This document shows positions 7,453 to 14,646 of a stretch of DNA of 64,000 bases, piece after piece (the first letter of the stretch is position 1; each line of letters begins with the position of its first letter). Source of the DNA: Fimbriimonadaceae bacterium (lineage in GTDB: Bacteria; Armatimonadota; Fimbriimonadia; Fimbriimonadales; Fimbriimonadaceae); assembly GCA_019694835.1 (NCBI GenBank), contig JAIBBE010000065.1, positions 48,932-112,931 of the forward strand, read 5' to 3'. The translations under genes and the position numbers were made by a program. The notes beneath the pieces were generated by a model. That model made no database searches. It saw only the letters and a program-made list of their open reading frames with translations, and was not told the DNA's origin.

Positions 7453-8915
7453 TCCCCCTCGTCCGCTGCCTCGATCCGCGCCCTGCGGACCTCGCGCGGC
7501 GGGAGCCGATGGCGGATTCGGTGAACATCCCGGTTGAGGAGTTGGCGGCCCGGACGCACGAATTGCCGCCTCCGGCCCCCCTCTCCTGCGCCCGCCAAAT
7601 GACCAATGGAGATCAGTCTTCGCGGCGGAGGAGAGGGGTTGGGGGAGAGGTGACAGCTGAAGACACGCGCGAGCCCCCTCCCCGGCCCTCCCCCACCGGA
7701 GTGGGAGAGGGAGAATCCGGACCTATGCCTCCATCCTCCCACGGAGGGACGACCGCACTTGAGGAAGGCGATTCGGCTCCCCTCTCCTGCGCCCGCCAAG
7801 ACATCAGTGACGAAGAGCCTTCGCGGCGGAGGAGAGGGGTTGGGGGAGAGGTGAGAGCGGAAGCCCCGCGCAAGCCCCCTCCCCAACCCTCCCCCACCGG
7901 AGCGGGAGAGGGAGAATCCGGACCTATGCCTCCATCCTCCCACGAAGGGACGACCGCACTTGAGGAAGGCGATTCGGCTCCCCTCTCCTGCGCCCGCCAA
8001 GACATCAGTGACGAAGAGCGTGCGCGGCGGAGGAGAGGGGTTGGGGGAGAGGTGACGGCGCAGAATTCTGCCGAGCGCGAGCCCCCTCCCCGGCCCTCCC
8101 CCACCGGAGTGGGAGAGGGAGCACCCGGACCTATGCCTCCATCCTCCCACGGATGGAGGCCGCACACCGGAGCCGTCCAGATCCTCGACATCGAGCCCTG
8201 GGCCAGCGAGGCGGAACGGCGTCTGGCGGAACTAGGCCGGACCGTGATCCGCACGAGTTACCCCTGCGGGGGAGGGCCGGTCGCGCAGGACAATACTCAG
8301 CAGCGTGACCTCTCCCCCAACCCCTCTCCTCCGCCAAGCAGGTCAAACGTAAGTGGAATCAGGAAGGCGCAGGAGAGGGGAGCCGCGCAACCAATAACCC
8401 AAGGTCGCCTTTGGCGACCCAACGCACTCATCGAAAACCTGCAGCCAGGCGAAGGCTTGGCCCTCGACCTCGCCTGCGGCACCGGACGAGATGCCGTCTA
8501 TCTCGCCTCGCTCGGCTACGACGTCCTCGCCATCGATTGGCTCCCTGACGCCATCGACCGTTGCCTGGGACTTGCCGGGCGCTACGAACTCGCGGGAAGT
8601 ATTCAAGGTTTGGTCGCTGACTTAGAGAAATCCATCCCCCTCCGCGGCGAATTCGACCTCATCACCTGCTTCTTCTTCCTCGACCGGCCCTTGCTTCGCT
8701 GGGCACGAGACCACCTCGCCCAAGGCGGTCGGCTGCTGGTCGAGACGTTCACTACGGTCCACCGTGATCACTTCGGCAAACCCTCGCGGGAGCGGCTTGT
8801 GCTGGCCGAGGAGGAGTTGTTGGGGTTGGCGGAGGGGATGGAGGTCGAGGAGTACAGCGAGGATTGGCGAGAGAATTGCCGTCACACGGCTCAACTGAGG
8901 GCACGGAGACTCTGA
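7449..8915 (+). CDS. Rhodanese-like plus SAM methyltransferase fusion, invaded by repeats
   Basis: A 488-residue protein. Residues 1-40 match the start of a rhodanese domain (a C-L-D-x-R-P strand, then SVNIPVEELAAR). Residues 43-238 are three copies of a 67-residue repeat encoded by 201-bp tandem units. The rhodanese fold seems to resume at VQILDIEPWASEAERRL. A fourth, oppositely oriented repeat covers about 287-312, then a methyltransferase domain begins near 318 with the SAM loop LALDLACGTGRDAVYLA, an acidic strand end in VLAIDWLPDAI and a DLITCFFFLDRP strand. The GTG start overlaps the mtnA stop. The substrate is unknown; the C-terminal domain resembles TehB-like methyltransferases. Whether the folded core tolerates the insertions is untested. 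Confidence 0.8.
   Translation: MIPLVRCLDPRPADLARREPMADSVNIPVEELAARTHELPPPAPLSCARQMTNGDQSSRRRRGVGGEVTAEDTREPPPRPSPTGVGEGESGPMPPSSHGGTTALEEGDSAPLSCARQDISDEEPSRRRRGVGGEVRAEAPRKPPPQPSPTGAGEGESGPMPPSSHEGTTALEEGDSAPLSCARQDISDEERARRRRGVGGEVTAQNSAEREPPPRPSPTGVGEGAPGPMPPSSHGWRPHTGAVQILDIEPWASEAERRLAELGRTVIRTSYPCGGGPVAQDNTQQRDLSPNPSPPPSRSNVSGIRKAQERGAAQPITQGRLWRPNALIENLQPGEGLALDLACGTGRDAVYLASLGYDVLAIDWLPDAIDRCLGLAGRYELAGSIQGLVADLEKSIPLRGEFDLITCFFFLDRPLLRWARDHLAQGGRLLVETFTTVHRDHFGKPSRERLVLAEEELLGLAEGMEVEEYSEDWRENCRHTAQLRARRL
7576..8165. repeat. Three tandem 201-bp units inside the methyltransferase gene
   Basis: The motif CTCTCCTGCG occurs at 7581, 7782 and 7983, giving an exact period of 201 bases (67 codons). 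Each unit joins a family A palindrome (CCCTCTCCTGCGCC to GGCGGAGGAGAGGGG) to a family B block (CCCTCCCCCACCGGAG, then GGGAGAGGG, then the palindrome around CCATCCTCCCACGGA). Because 201 is divisible by three, the frame stays open. The opposite strand is also open across much of the block (from about 8254 down to 7443 in two frames). Confidence 0.93.
8308..8384. repeat. Fourth family A copy, reversed, inside the same gene
   Basis: Same unit as at 3656 but in the opposite orientation to the three copies at 7576-8165. It runs from ACCTCTCCCCCAACCCC to GGCGCAGGAGAGGGGAGCC. The host frame reads through it as a Pro/Ser-rich stretch. Confidence 0.85.
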
Positions 8916-8950
8916 CTCCACATGGGTTGCCAATTGGGCACAAGCGCACT

Positions 8951-9040
8951 GGCACAAACCATCCAGCGGCTACCGGCATCTGCGGAGATGAGGTTTTGCG
9001 CCGTAATCCGCCAACCGGTAGCCGCCGGATGGTTTGTGCC
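8951..9040. repeat. Family F inverted repeat
   Basis: A 26-base left arm starting GGCACAAACCATCC pairs with the right arm at 9015-9040 with one mismatch, around a 38-base centre. Related copies lie at 56876-56949 and 59469-59545. Downstream, 9053-9083 holds a weaker ATGCCGA/TCGGCAT pair. The gap 8916-9180 has no gene. Confidence 0.85.
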
Positions 9041-9114
9041 AGCGTGGCCTTAACATGCCGACGAAACACCAGCTTCATCGGCATATTCCGCTGATATGCC
9101 GATGGCATCCGCAC

Positions 9115-9142
9115 TTGACGTGCCCGGCCATGACCCTAATTT
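9115..9142 (+). promoter_or_regulatory. Possible sigma70-type promoter for the paralogue pair
   Basis: TTGACG (9115-9120) and TAATTT (9137-9142) are 16 bases apart and lie about 40 bases upstream of the ATG at 9181. Visual match only. Confidence 0.35.
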
Positions 9143-9180
9143 TGAGTTCCAATGTCGTAGAATAGACACAACAGACTGGA

Positions 9181-9687
9181 ATGATTACTTCGCTCCGAAC
9201 TCGACGGGCATTAGTTTTGATCGGATTGGTGCCTCTCGCCTACAAGACGCATGAACTTGAGCGTGCGCTCCCCGATCTCGCCCAGCGCGCGCAGGAACTG
9301 CAGGTAGATCGCTGGTCGCTCGTGGTTCCCGTTGCGATTCTACTGACTTTGAGCATCTGGCTTTTTCGCCGCCTTTGGGATGGCTTGCACATCTGGTCAA
9401 TCGTCTATGCCTTTTGCTGCTGGGGACAATACTGGCTAGCTGTCTCTAAGCTCCAATTAGGTGCCCCACCACCGAAAGGCGGATGGAGTCAGGTGACCTT
9501 CATGGCATTGATCCTCCTCGCTATGGGGATCGGAAATTGGCTCGTTGAGAAAAAGTGGGGTCCCCTTGATTCCGATGCTTCCAAATCAGAGGACGCAAGG
9601 CCAGTCGCAGATCAGTCTCTAGCAAGTTCGCCTCCGTTGAGCATGACGACAAAGCAAAACGTCGAGAAGGAGTCACAGAAGGCCTAG
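9181..9687 (+). CDS. Hypothetical membrane protein, first of a tandem pair
   Basis: A 168-residue protein with three hydrophobic segments, about residues 47-63, 72-90 and 104-119, and a hydrophilic Ser-rich tail. It opens with RALVLIGLVPLAYKTHELE and QRAQELQ, nearly the same as the next protein, so the two arose by tandem duplication. I do not recognise the family. The next ATG directly abuts its stop codon, so both are probably expressed from one transcript. Confidence 0.7.
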   Translation: MITSLRTRRALVLIGLVPLAYKTHELERALPDLAQRAQELQVDRWSLVVPVAILLTLSIWLFRRLWDGLHIWSIVYAFCCWGQYWLAVSKLQLGAPPPKGGWSQVTFMALILLAMGIGNWLVEKKWGPLDSDASKSEDARPVADQSLASSPPLSMTTKQNVEKESQKA

Positions 9688-10182
9688 ATGGAACTATCGC
9701 CCGGCGCGGGAAAGGCGCTTGCTTTGATTGGATTGGTGCCTGTCGCCTACAAGACGCACCAGATTGAGGGTGCGTTGCCACATCTTGCCCAACGAGCCCA
9801 AGAACTCCTTGTCCCAACTTGGCTGCTCATTTTTCCGATACTATTGCTTCTTGTTATAAACGTCTGGTTCCTACGGCGGCTCTGGGAGCGCGCACGCTTC
9901 ATTTCCTCTATCTTCCTGATAAAGTGTATTGGATTCTACTGGTGGAATGTCCCCAACCTAGAGTTGGGACGAGCCCCCGACAGAAACTCTCCCACGTCCA
10001 CTGCTTGGCTTTCGCTCTTTTTGCTCGCTCTTGCGGTCGGGGTGTGGTACTACGAGAAGAGAGAGGAAGGCCGTAAGAGCCGTCCCCAGGACGACGACGA
10101 ACGAATTCTAGCGGGTGACTCAACCCAAGTCAGCCCTCACCAGCCCACAACCGAGCCCATCCACGTCACTATGCCAAAATAG
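9688..10182 (+). CDS. Hypothetical membrane protein, second of a tandem pair
   Basis: A 164-residue paralogue of the preceding protein. It shares KALALIGLVPVAYKTHQIE, the LPHLAQRAQEL segment, an FLRRLWE motif between helices one and two, and a YYEKREEG end to the last helix. Helices fall at about 45-62, 70-88 and 104-121. It has the same layout and length as its partner but clear divergence in the helices, so the duplication is not recent. Function unknown. yebC starts 5 bases after its stop codon. Confidence 0.7.
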   Translation: MELSPGAGKALALIGLVPVAYKTHQIEGALPHLAQRAQELLVPTWLLIFPILLLLVINVWFLRRLWERARFISSIFLIKCIGFYWWNVPNLELGRAPDRNSPTSTAWLSLFLLALAVGVWYYEKREEGRKSRPQDDDERILAGDSTQVSPHQPTTEPIHVTMPK

Positions 10183-10187
10183 GACCC

Positions 10188-10928
10188 ATGGCTGGCCATT
10201 CCAAATGGAAGAACATCCGCATCCGCAAGGGCAAGCAGGACGCGATTCGAGGGAAGCTCTTCACCAAGCTCAGCCGCGAGATCATCATCGCGGCGAAGGG
10301 CGGGGGCGATCCGGATACGAACTCGCGCCTTCGCGTCGCGATCGAGAAGGCCCGCGAGAACTCGCTGCCAGCCGACAACATCAAGCGAGCGATCCAGCGG
10401 GGAACGGGCGAAATCGAAGGTGCCGACTACGACGAAGTCACCTACGAAGGCTACGGCCCGGGCGGCGCGGCGCTCATGGTCGAGGTCTTCACCGAAAACA
10501 AGAACCGCACGGTTGCCGACCTGCGGCACGCGTTCACCAAGTGCGGCGGCAACCTCGGCGAAAACGGCTCGGTCGGATGGCAGTTCAAGCATGTGGGGCA
10601 AATCCTCGTCCCTAAGGGCAATTTGGACGAAGAAACCTTTACTTTACAAGCCCTCGACGCCGGGGCCGAAGATGTGACCTCGGACGAGGAGCACTTCACC
10701 GTCGAGACGGCGATCGAGAATCTGCACGCCTGCAACGACGCCTTGGCCAAGGCCGGTATTCAAGCTGAGGAAGTCTCGCTGACGCGAATTCCAACCAACA
10801 TGGCGACCCCAAGCGACGACGATCTGCGCCGAATCCTGCGCCTTCTCGACATGCTCGAGGATCTCGATGACGTTAAGGAAACCTACGTAAACGTAGACAT
10901 ACCCGAGGAGATCCTGCAGGAGGCGTGA
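10188..10928 (+). CDS. yebC: YebC/PmpR family protein
   Basis: The family comprises DNA-binding regulators; recent work also links YebC proteins to translation of proline-rich stretches. The 246-residue protein is full length: MAGHSKWKNIRIRKGKQDA at the start, then FTKLSREIIIAAKGGGDPDTN, LPADNIKRAIQRGTGE, YEGYGPGGAALMVE, GENGSVGW and the acidic third domain ending VKETYVNVDIPEE. In E. coli it is near ruvC; here ruvC is not adjacent. A role in helping ribosomes through the Pro-rich insertions described elsewhere in this window is an attractive but untested idea. Confidence 0.95.
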   Translation: MAGHSKWKNIRIRKGKQDAIRGKLFTKLSREIIIAAKGGGDPDTNSRLRVAIEKARENSLPADNIKRAIQRGTGEIEGADYDEVTYEGYGPGGAALMVEVFTENKNRTVADLRHAFTKCGGNLGENGSVGWQFKHVGQILVPKGNLDEETFTLQALDAGAEDVTSDEEHFTVETAIENLHACNDALAKAGIQAEEVSLTRIPTNMATPSDDDLRRILRLLDMLEDLDDVKETYVNVDIPEEILQEA

Positions 10929-10933
10929 GCAGG

Positions 10934-11230
10934 CTCCCCTCTCCTGCGCCCGCAAGCCTTGATCCACCTCCCGCTCGGCGGCGGAGGAGAGGGGTTGGGG
11001 GAGAGGTTCCGCGTCAGGCTCGCAAGCAGGGCGAAGTTGGTTCGCCGGCAGGTTGCCAGCGGTACGCATTGCTCCCCTCTCCTGCGCCCGCAAGCCTTGG
11101 ACTACCTCCCGCTCGGCGGCGGAGGAGAGGGGTTGGGGGAGAGGTGAAGGTGATGTCTTCCAGTGGGCCTTTGCCGGCGAGACGCCAGCGGTACGGGGTT
11201 GGTTCGCCGGCAGGTTGCCAGCGGTACGAG
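10934..11230. repeat. Two family A copies plus family C arms in the yebC-rhomboid gap
   Basis: The 307-base gap between yebC and the rhomboid gene is filled by repeats. Family A copies lie near 10934-11009 and 11072-11145, both starting CTCCCCTCTCCTGCGCCCGC and ending GGGGTTGGGGGAGAGGT, with almost the same middle. Family C arms (CCGGCAGGTTGCCAGCGGTAC and variants) are at about 11045, 11172 and 11209. No promoter is obvious. Confidence 0.88.
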
Positions 11231-11235
11231 GGGAA

Positions 11236-12327
11236 ATGACCAGGGTCCCCTGGATAACCCTCCTGCTTATCGCCGCGAATCTGATTCCGGCGTTCGGTCT
11301 CCTGTTCGATCCTGAAATCGCCTATTCCTTCGGCTTTCGCCCCGACGCGCCGACCGCCCTCACGGCGCTGACCAGCCTCTTCCTCCACCTCAACGTCATC
11401 CACCTTCTCGGCAACATGGTGTTTCTCGCCGCCGTCGGTCCGAGCGTCGAGTTTGCGGTCGGTGCGGTCAAGTTCTTGGTCATCTATCTTGTCGGTGGTC
11501 TGCTTGGCGCGCTTGTTCATTGGCTGATGTACCGAAATGTCGTCGAGCCCAATTTGCTGATTGGGGCCAGCGGTTCGATCGCGGCTTGCGTGGGCTATGC
11601 GAGCGTGCGCTACTTCGCGACGCCGGTTCATCTCGCCCCCAAGCTCAAACTGCCGATCTGGTCGGTCGGGGCACTGTGGGTAGCGCTTCAGGTCGTGGGA
11701 GGCTTCGTTCGCCTCGGCGATCCGGGCGGAAGTGCGGCGTTTTGGGACCATCTCGGGGGCTTCGTGGCGGGCGTCCTGCTGAGCCTGATCTTCAAAGCCC
11801 CCGCCAGCGTGGCCGTCGAGGTGGGTCACCAGAAGCTCAGCGAGATGAGTGAGCGGAGCCCGGCCGCCATGCTCGCCGCCGCCGAGCAGCACCTCAAGCG
11901 GCATCCCGAAGACCTCAAGGCCCTCGCTCAAAAAGCCGACGCCCATGCGTCCCTCGGCGACCACCAGCAGGAAGCCGAGACGCGGCTTCGAATCGTCGAT
12001 CTGTCGCGCGGCATGCCGTTGGCGATGGCGATTCATCAACTCGCAAAATGCGATCCGAGCCGTTTCGCTGCCCTCCCTGCGCTGCGCCGAATACGTGACG
12101 CCGAGACCCTGCGAACGCTCGACCCCGAGGCAAGCGCGACCCTCCTCGAAAGCATCAAGGACGGGCCGATCGATGAGCCGCAGCGACCAGACGCCATGCT
12201 GGCGCTCGCCGATCTGCTTCGCGAGGCCGAGCCCGAGCGCGCCCACGACACCCTGGTCCAGCTCGGCCAGGACTACCCTTTGCATCCCGCCGTCGACCTT
12301 GCCCGCGCGAAGGGCTTGCTCAAGTGA
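11236..12327 (+). CDS. Rhomboid-family intramembrane serine protease with helical C-terminal tail
   Basis: Cleaves substrates within the membrane. The 363-residue protein has about six helices in residues 5-195, with HLLGNMVF in helix 2, the nucleophile motif GASGSIAA (Ser near 113), and the catalytic His in WDHLGGF (near 173), so the Ser-His dyad is intact. Residues about 200-363 are a soluble helical tail resembling TPR or helical-repeat proteins (AAEQHLKRHPEDLKALAQKA). The frame is open upstream to 11053 but runs through repeats; ATG 11236 gives the expected N-terminal helix. The GTG of the next gene overlaps its stop by four bases. Confidence 0.88.
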   Translation: MTRVPWITLLLIAANLIPAFGLLFDPEIAYSFGFRPDAPTALTALTSLFLHLNVIHLLGNMVFLAAVGPSVEFAVGAVKFLVIYLVGGLLGALVHWLMYRNVVEPNLLIGASGSIAACVGYASVRYFATPVHLAPKLKLPIWSVGALWVALQVVGGFVRLGDPGGSAAFWDHLGGFVAGVLLSLIFKAPASVAVEVGHQKLSEMSERSPAAMLAAAEQHLKRHPEDLKALAQKADAHASLGDHQQEAETRLRIVDLSRGMPLAMAIHQLAKCDPSRFAALPALRRIRDAETLRTLDPEASATLLESIKDGPIDEPQRPDAMLALADLLREAEPERAHDTLVQLGQDYPLHPAVDLARAKGLLK

Positions 12328-12992
12328 AGGCATGGTGGCGGCGCATTCGCCCCAACGTGCTGAGCCTCCCGATTTTCCTTCTGGCTCGGCTGATTGGACT
12401 GACACTCCGTATCCAGGTCGACGGCTGGGACAAGCTTCAAGCCCTCCCAGGAGGCAAGATTCTGGCAGGATGGCATGGGCGCACGTTCGTCGCCGCCATC
12501 TTCTTTCGCGGCAAGGGCGTCTGGACGATCATCAGCCAGTCGCGCGATGGTGAGATGCAGAACCGGATCTTCACCCGATTTGGGTTCAAGACGATTCGCG
12601 GGAGTACCGGACGGGGAGGTGTGCGAGCCGCCGTCGAGGCCATTCGGGTTCTCCGCGAAGGAGCGACCATGGCCTTTACGCCGGACGGCCCCCGAGGACC
12701 CAGCGGGGTCGTTCAGGACGGCATTCTGACGATGGCGATGAAGTCGGGGGCGGCGTTGGTTCCCGTCGGTGTTTCTGCCTCACGCCGAAAGCTCGTCAAG
12801 ACGTGGGATCGCTATCTCGTGCCCGGGTTTTTCGCACGTTGCCTGATGATCTTCGGCGACCCGCTTTACCTGCCTGCCGATGCTAGTCCCGAACAGATTG
12901 CCGAGGTTCGAGAGAGACTCCAAGCCGAAATGCACCGGCTAGAGGAAGAAGCGGAGCGGCGGATGGGGCACTTGCCTACGCCGCTTTCTTAA
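12324..12992 (+). CDS. DUF374-type lysophospholipid acyltransferase-like protein
   Basis: A 222-residue protein with an N-terminal hydrophobic segment and the acyltransferase-like blocks of the DUF374 family (COG2121): LAGWHGRTF, SQSRDGE, FKTIRGSTGRGGVRA, AFTPDGPRGPSGVVQDG, and ALVPVGVSASR. This family occurs in diderm bacteria near lipid A or KDO genes and is thought to act on lipid or glycolipid acceptors; the substrate here is unknown. The start is GTG, overlapping the rhomboid stop (GTGA), so the two are translationally coupled. Its 3' end overlaps the convergent gene below by 17 bases. Confidence 0.85.
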   Translation: MKAWWRRIRPNVLSLPIFLLARLIGLTLRIQVDGWDKLQALPGGKILAGWHGRTFVAAIFFRGKGVWTIISQSRDGEMQNRIFTRFGFKTIRGSTGRGGVRAAVEAIRVLREGATMAFTPDGPRGPSGVVQDGILTMAMKSGAALVPVGVSASRRKLVKTWDRYLVPGFFARCLMIFGDPLYLPADASPEQIAEVRERLQAEMHRLEEEAERRMGHLPTPLS

Positions 12993-14322
12993 ACTTCCCT
13001 TTGATCTTCGCCAACAGGCCCTCTTTCGGTTCCTTCGCATTGTTCGGGGCTGCGAGGGCTGCCTCGTCGAACTCACCGTAGACCTCGTGCAGTCGGGCTA
13101 GCACCTTGTCGCGGGACGCCAACTGCAGGCGCAGTGACATTCCCGCCGCTTCGGCAACCGCCTCCGCCGCCTTCAGGTTCGGCGGCTCTTCGATCAGGCA
13201 GATGAGGTCCTCGCCATCGACGGCCACCGGCGCGCACTTGGCAGCTAGCGCGAAGTCGAGGGGCACCAGATCAGGCGACAGGCCGGAGCCTGGACCGGAA
13301 TCCTCTTCATGGAGAAGAAGGGCTATGCGCTGGACCTGGGCGGAAATTTTCTCTGGATCGTCAGGGTCGGTGGGCAATTCGAGATCGTCGGGCAACGCAT
13401 CCGGATTGATTGCGTGAACATCGACGTCGCGCATCGTGGGAGCTTCGGTAAGGGCCACCGGTTCGCTCAAACCCTCAAACGCGCTGAGGAGATCGAGGTT
13501 CTGGGTTCGCGGCTCGTGAATATCCGTTGGCTCGGCCGCTTTGGTTCCGACCTCAGCCATCAATTCGTCGAACTGAGCGTCGAGTGACGGCGTTTCGGCG
13601 GGCTCCGGTTCAGACTCGACGGGTTCGGCGGAGGCTTCGGCTGCCGAGAAGAGTGCTGCGATGTCATCGGCGCCGAGAGTTGCACTGCTTTCGGGTGCCG
13701 GGGCAACGGTGGGGATCTCCACATCACCTTCAAAGGCGGCAAGGAGATCGGCATCGGGCGGGATCGTCATCGGCGCGACGGGAACTTCAACCGACTCTGT
13801 TTCAACCTCTTCCAGGGGTGCCATCTCCGCGCTTTGCAGATCTTCCGTGATCAATGCAACTTCTGGCACCAAAACTTGCTCTTCGGTCGGAACTTCAACC
13901 GGAGGTGCTGACGCGACCGCCTTCTTTCGCCCCTTCTTCACCGGCTGTCCGTACGCCGTCTCCAGGCCGCGCCAAACGACTTCGGCGGGCGCGGTGACAA
14001 CCCGCACCTGACCTACCTGCGCCTCGACCAAGCGAAGGGCGTGCATGTCAATCGGCTCGGCAGCCAAGACAACGAGAATCCCGCCCTCAATCGAAAGCGG
14101 CAAGCACCGAGCGAAACAGGCGAGCGAGCCGGAGAGGCGCGCCAAGGCGTCAGGATCGGGCGACTGGTGCGCCTCCGCGGGTTGGGGCCAAGTCGCCGAC
14201 GCGGTCGCACAAGCCCGCTCAATCGCCTCAGCGAGACGGTTGCTCAGCATCTCGTCCGACTCAGCCAGCCGGTCGACGGCGGCCTTGATGTCCAGCAAAG
14301 CAGTTTCGCGAATCTCAGACAT
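12976..14322 (-). CDS. Protein with two GspE N-terminal (MshEN-like) domains and no ATPase
   Basis: A protein of about 448 residues. The first domain has LARCLPLSIEGG-like and LETAYGQ landmarks; the last has LVPLDFALAAKCAPVAVDG, LICLIEEPPNLKAAE and LHEVYGE. Both match the pattern of the type II secretion ATPase N-terminal domain (a polar strand, P-x-x-x-x-G, a short hydrophobic strand, P-x-(D/N), ending in Y-G), which binds cyclic di-GMP in some ATPases. Between them is an acidic, Pro/Ala-rich linker of about 200 residues with repeated LLxAFEG motifs. The C-terminus is basic (AKIKGKFKKAA). No Walker motifs are present. ATG 14322 was chosen; ATG 14370 and TTG 14427 are alternatives. Possible second-messenger adaptor; inference. 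Confidence 0.62.
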   Translation of the reverse strand: MSEIRETALLDIKAAVDRLAESDEMLSNRLAEAIERACATASATWPQPAEAHQSPDPDALARLSGSLACFARCLPLSIEGGILVVLAAEPIDMHALRLVEAQVGQVRVVTAPAEVVWRGLETAYGQPVKKGRKKAVASAPPVEVPTEEQVLVPEVALITEDLQSAEMAPLEEVETESVEVPVAPMTIPPDADLLAAFEGDVEIPTVAPAPESSATLGADDIAALFSAAEASAEPVESEPEPAETPSLDAQFDELMAEVGTKAAEPTDIHEPRTQNLDLLSAFEGLSEPVALTEAPTMRDVDVHAINPDALPDDLELPTDPDDPEKISAQVQRIALLLHEEDSGPGSGLSPDLVPLDFALAAKCAPVAVDGEDLICLIEEPPNLKAAEAVAEAAGMSLRLQLASRDKVLARLHEVYGEFDEAALAAPNNAKEPKEGLLAKIKGKFKKAA

Positions 14323-14477
14323 AGCGTGTGGTTTCGCCGACTCAGCGATCTCCCCGCATTCGCCGCCCATGCGATCTGGAATAAGTATCGGCACAACCGG
14401 GTGGACTTTGGAGACGTCGGTGGGCAACCGATAACTGAGAGTGGAGTGAAGGCAAAACGTCGAAACGACTCGATGCC

Positions 14478-14580
14478 GGGTGGCCGGGGTGATGAAGGGT
14501 GCACCCCGGCGTTGTCAGAGTCCGACCGGCTTCCGCGACTGGCAGCGCCCCGGTGCACAATTCAGCACCAGGGCCACCCC
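14478..14580. repeat. Family E inverted repeat, diverged copy
   Basis: Starts GGGTGGCCGGGGTGATGA and ends in the imperfect complement GGGCCACCCC, with GGCTTCCGCG in the centre. Same family as 23483-23586 and 62956-63123, but both arms have small deletions. The gap 14323-14646 (324 bases) holds only this element and possible upstream starts of the minus-strand gene. Confidence 0.82.
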
Positions 14581-14646
14581 AAACCGGTGCCCCAGACACG
14601 TCTTAACACAAGGCAAGCCGTTTTGTGCCACATTCTGGACTCGGCT

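Noticed and set aside
7443..8254. Long minus-strand open frames opposite the methyltransferase gene
   Set aside because: They lie inside the 201-bp repeat block, have only repeat-type low-complexity content, and oppose a gene with recognisable domains. They are a by-product of stop-poor repeats.
11014..12405. 463-codon minus-strand frame opposite rhomboid
   Set aside because: It overlaps a gene with clear catalytic motifs, encodes a composition typical of antisense to G+C-rich codons, and shows no family motif.
14041..14646. Upstream extension of the esterase frame
   Set aside because: It overlaps the minus-strand double-domain gene and the family E repeat, while ATG 14647 starts a clear lipoprotein signal peptide.
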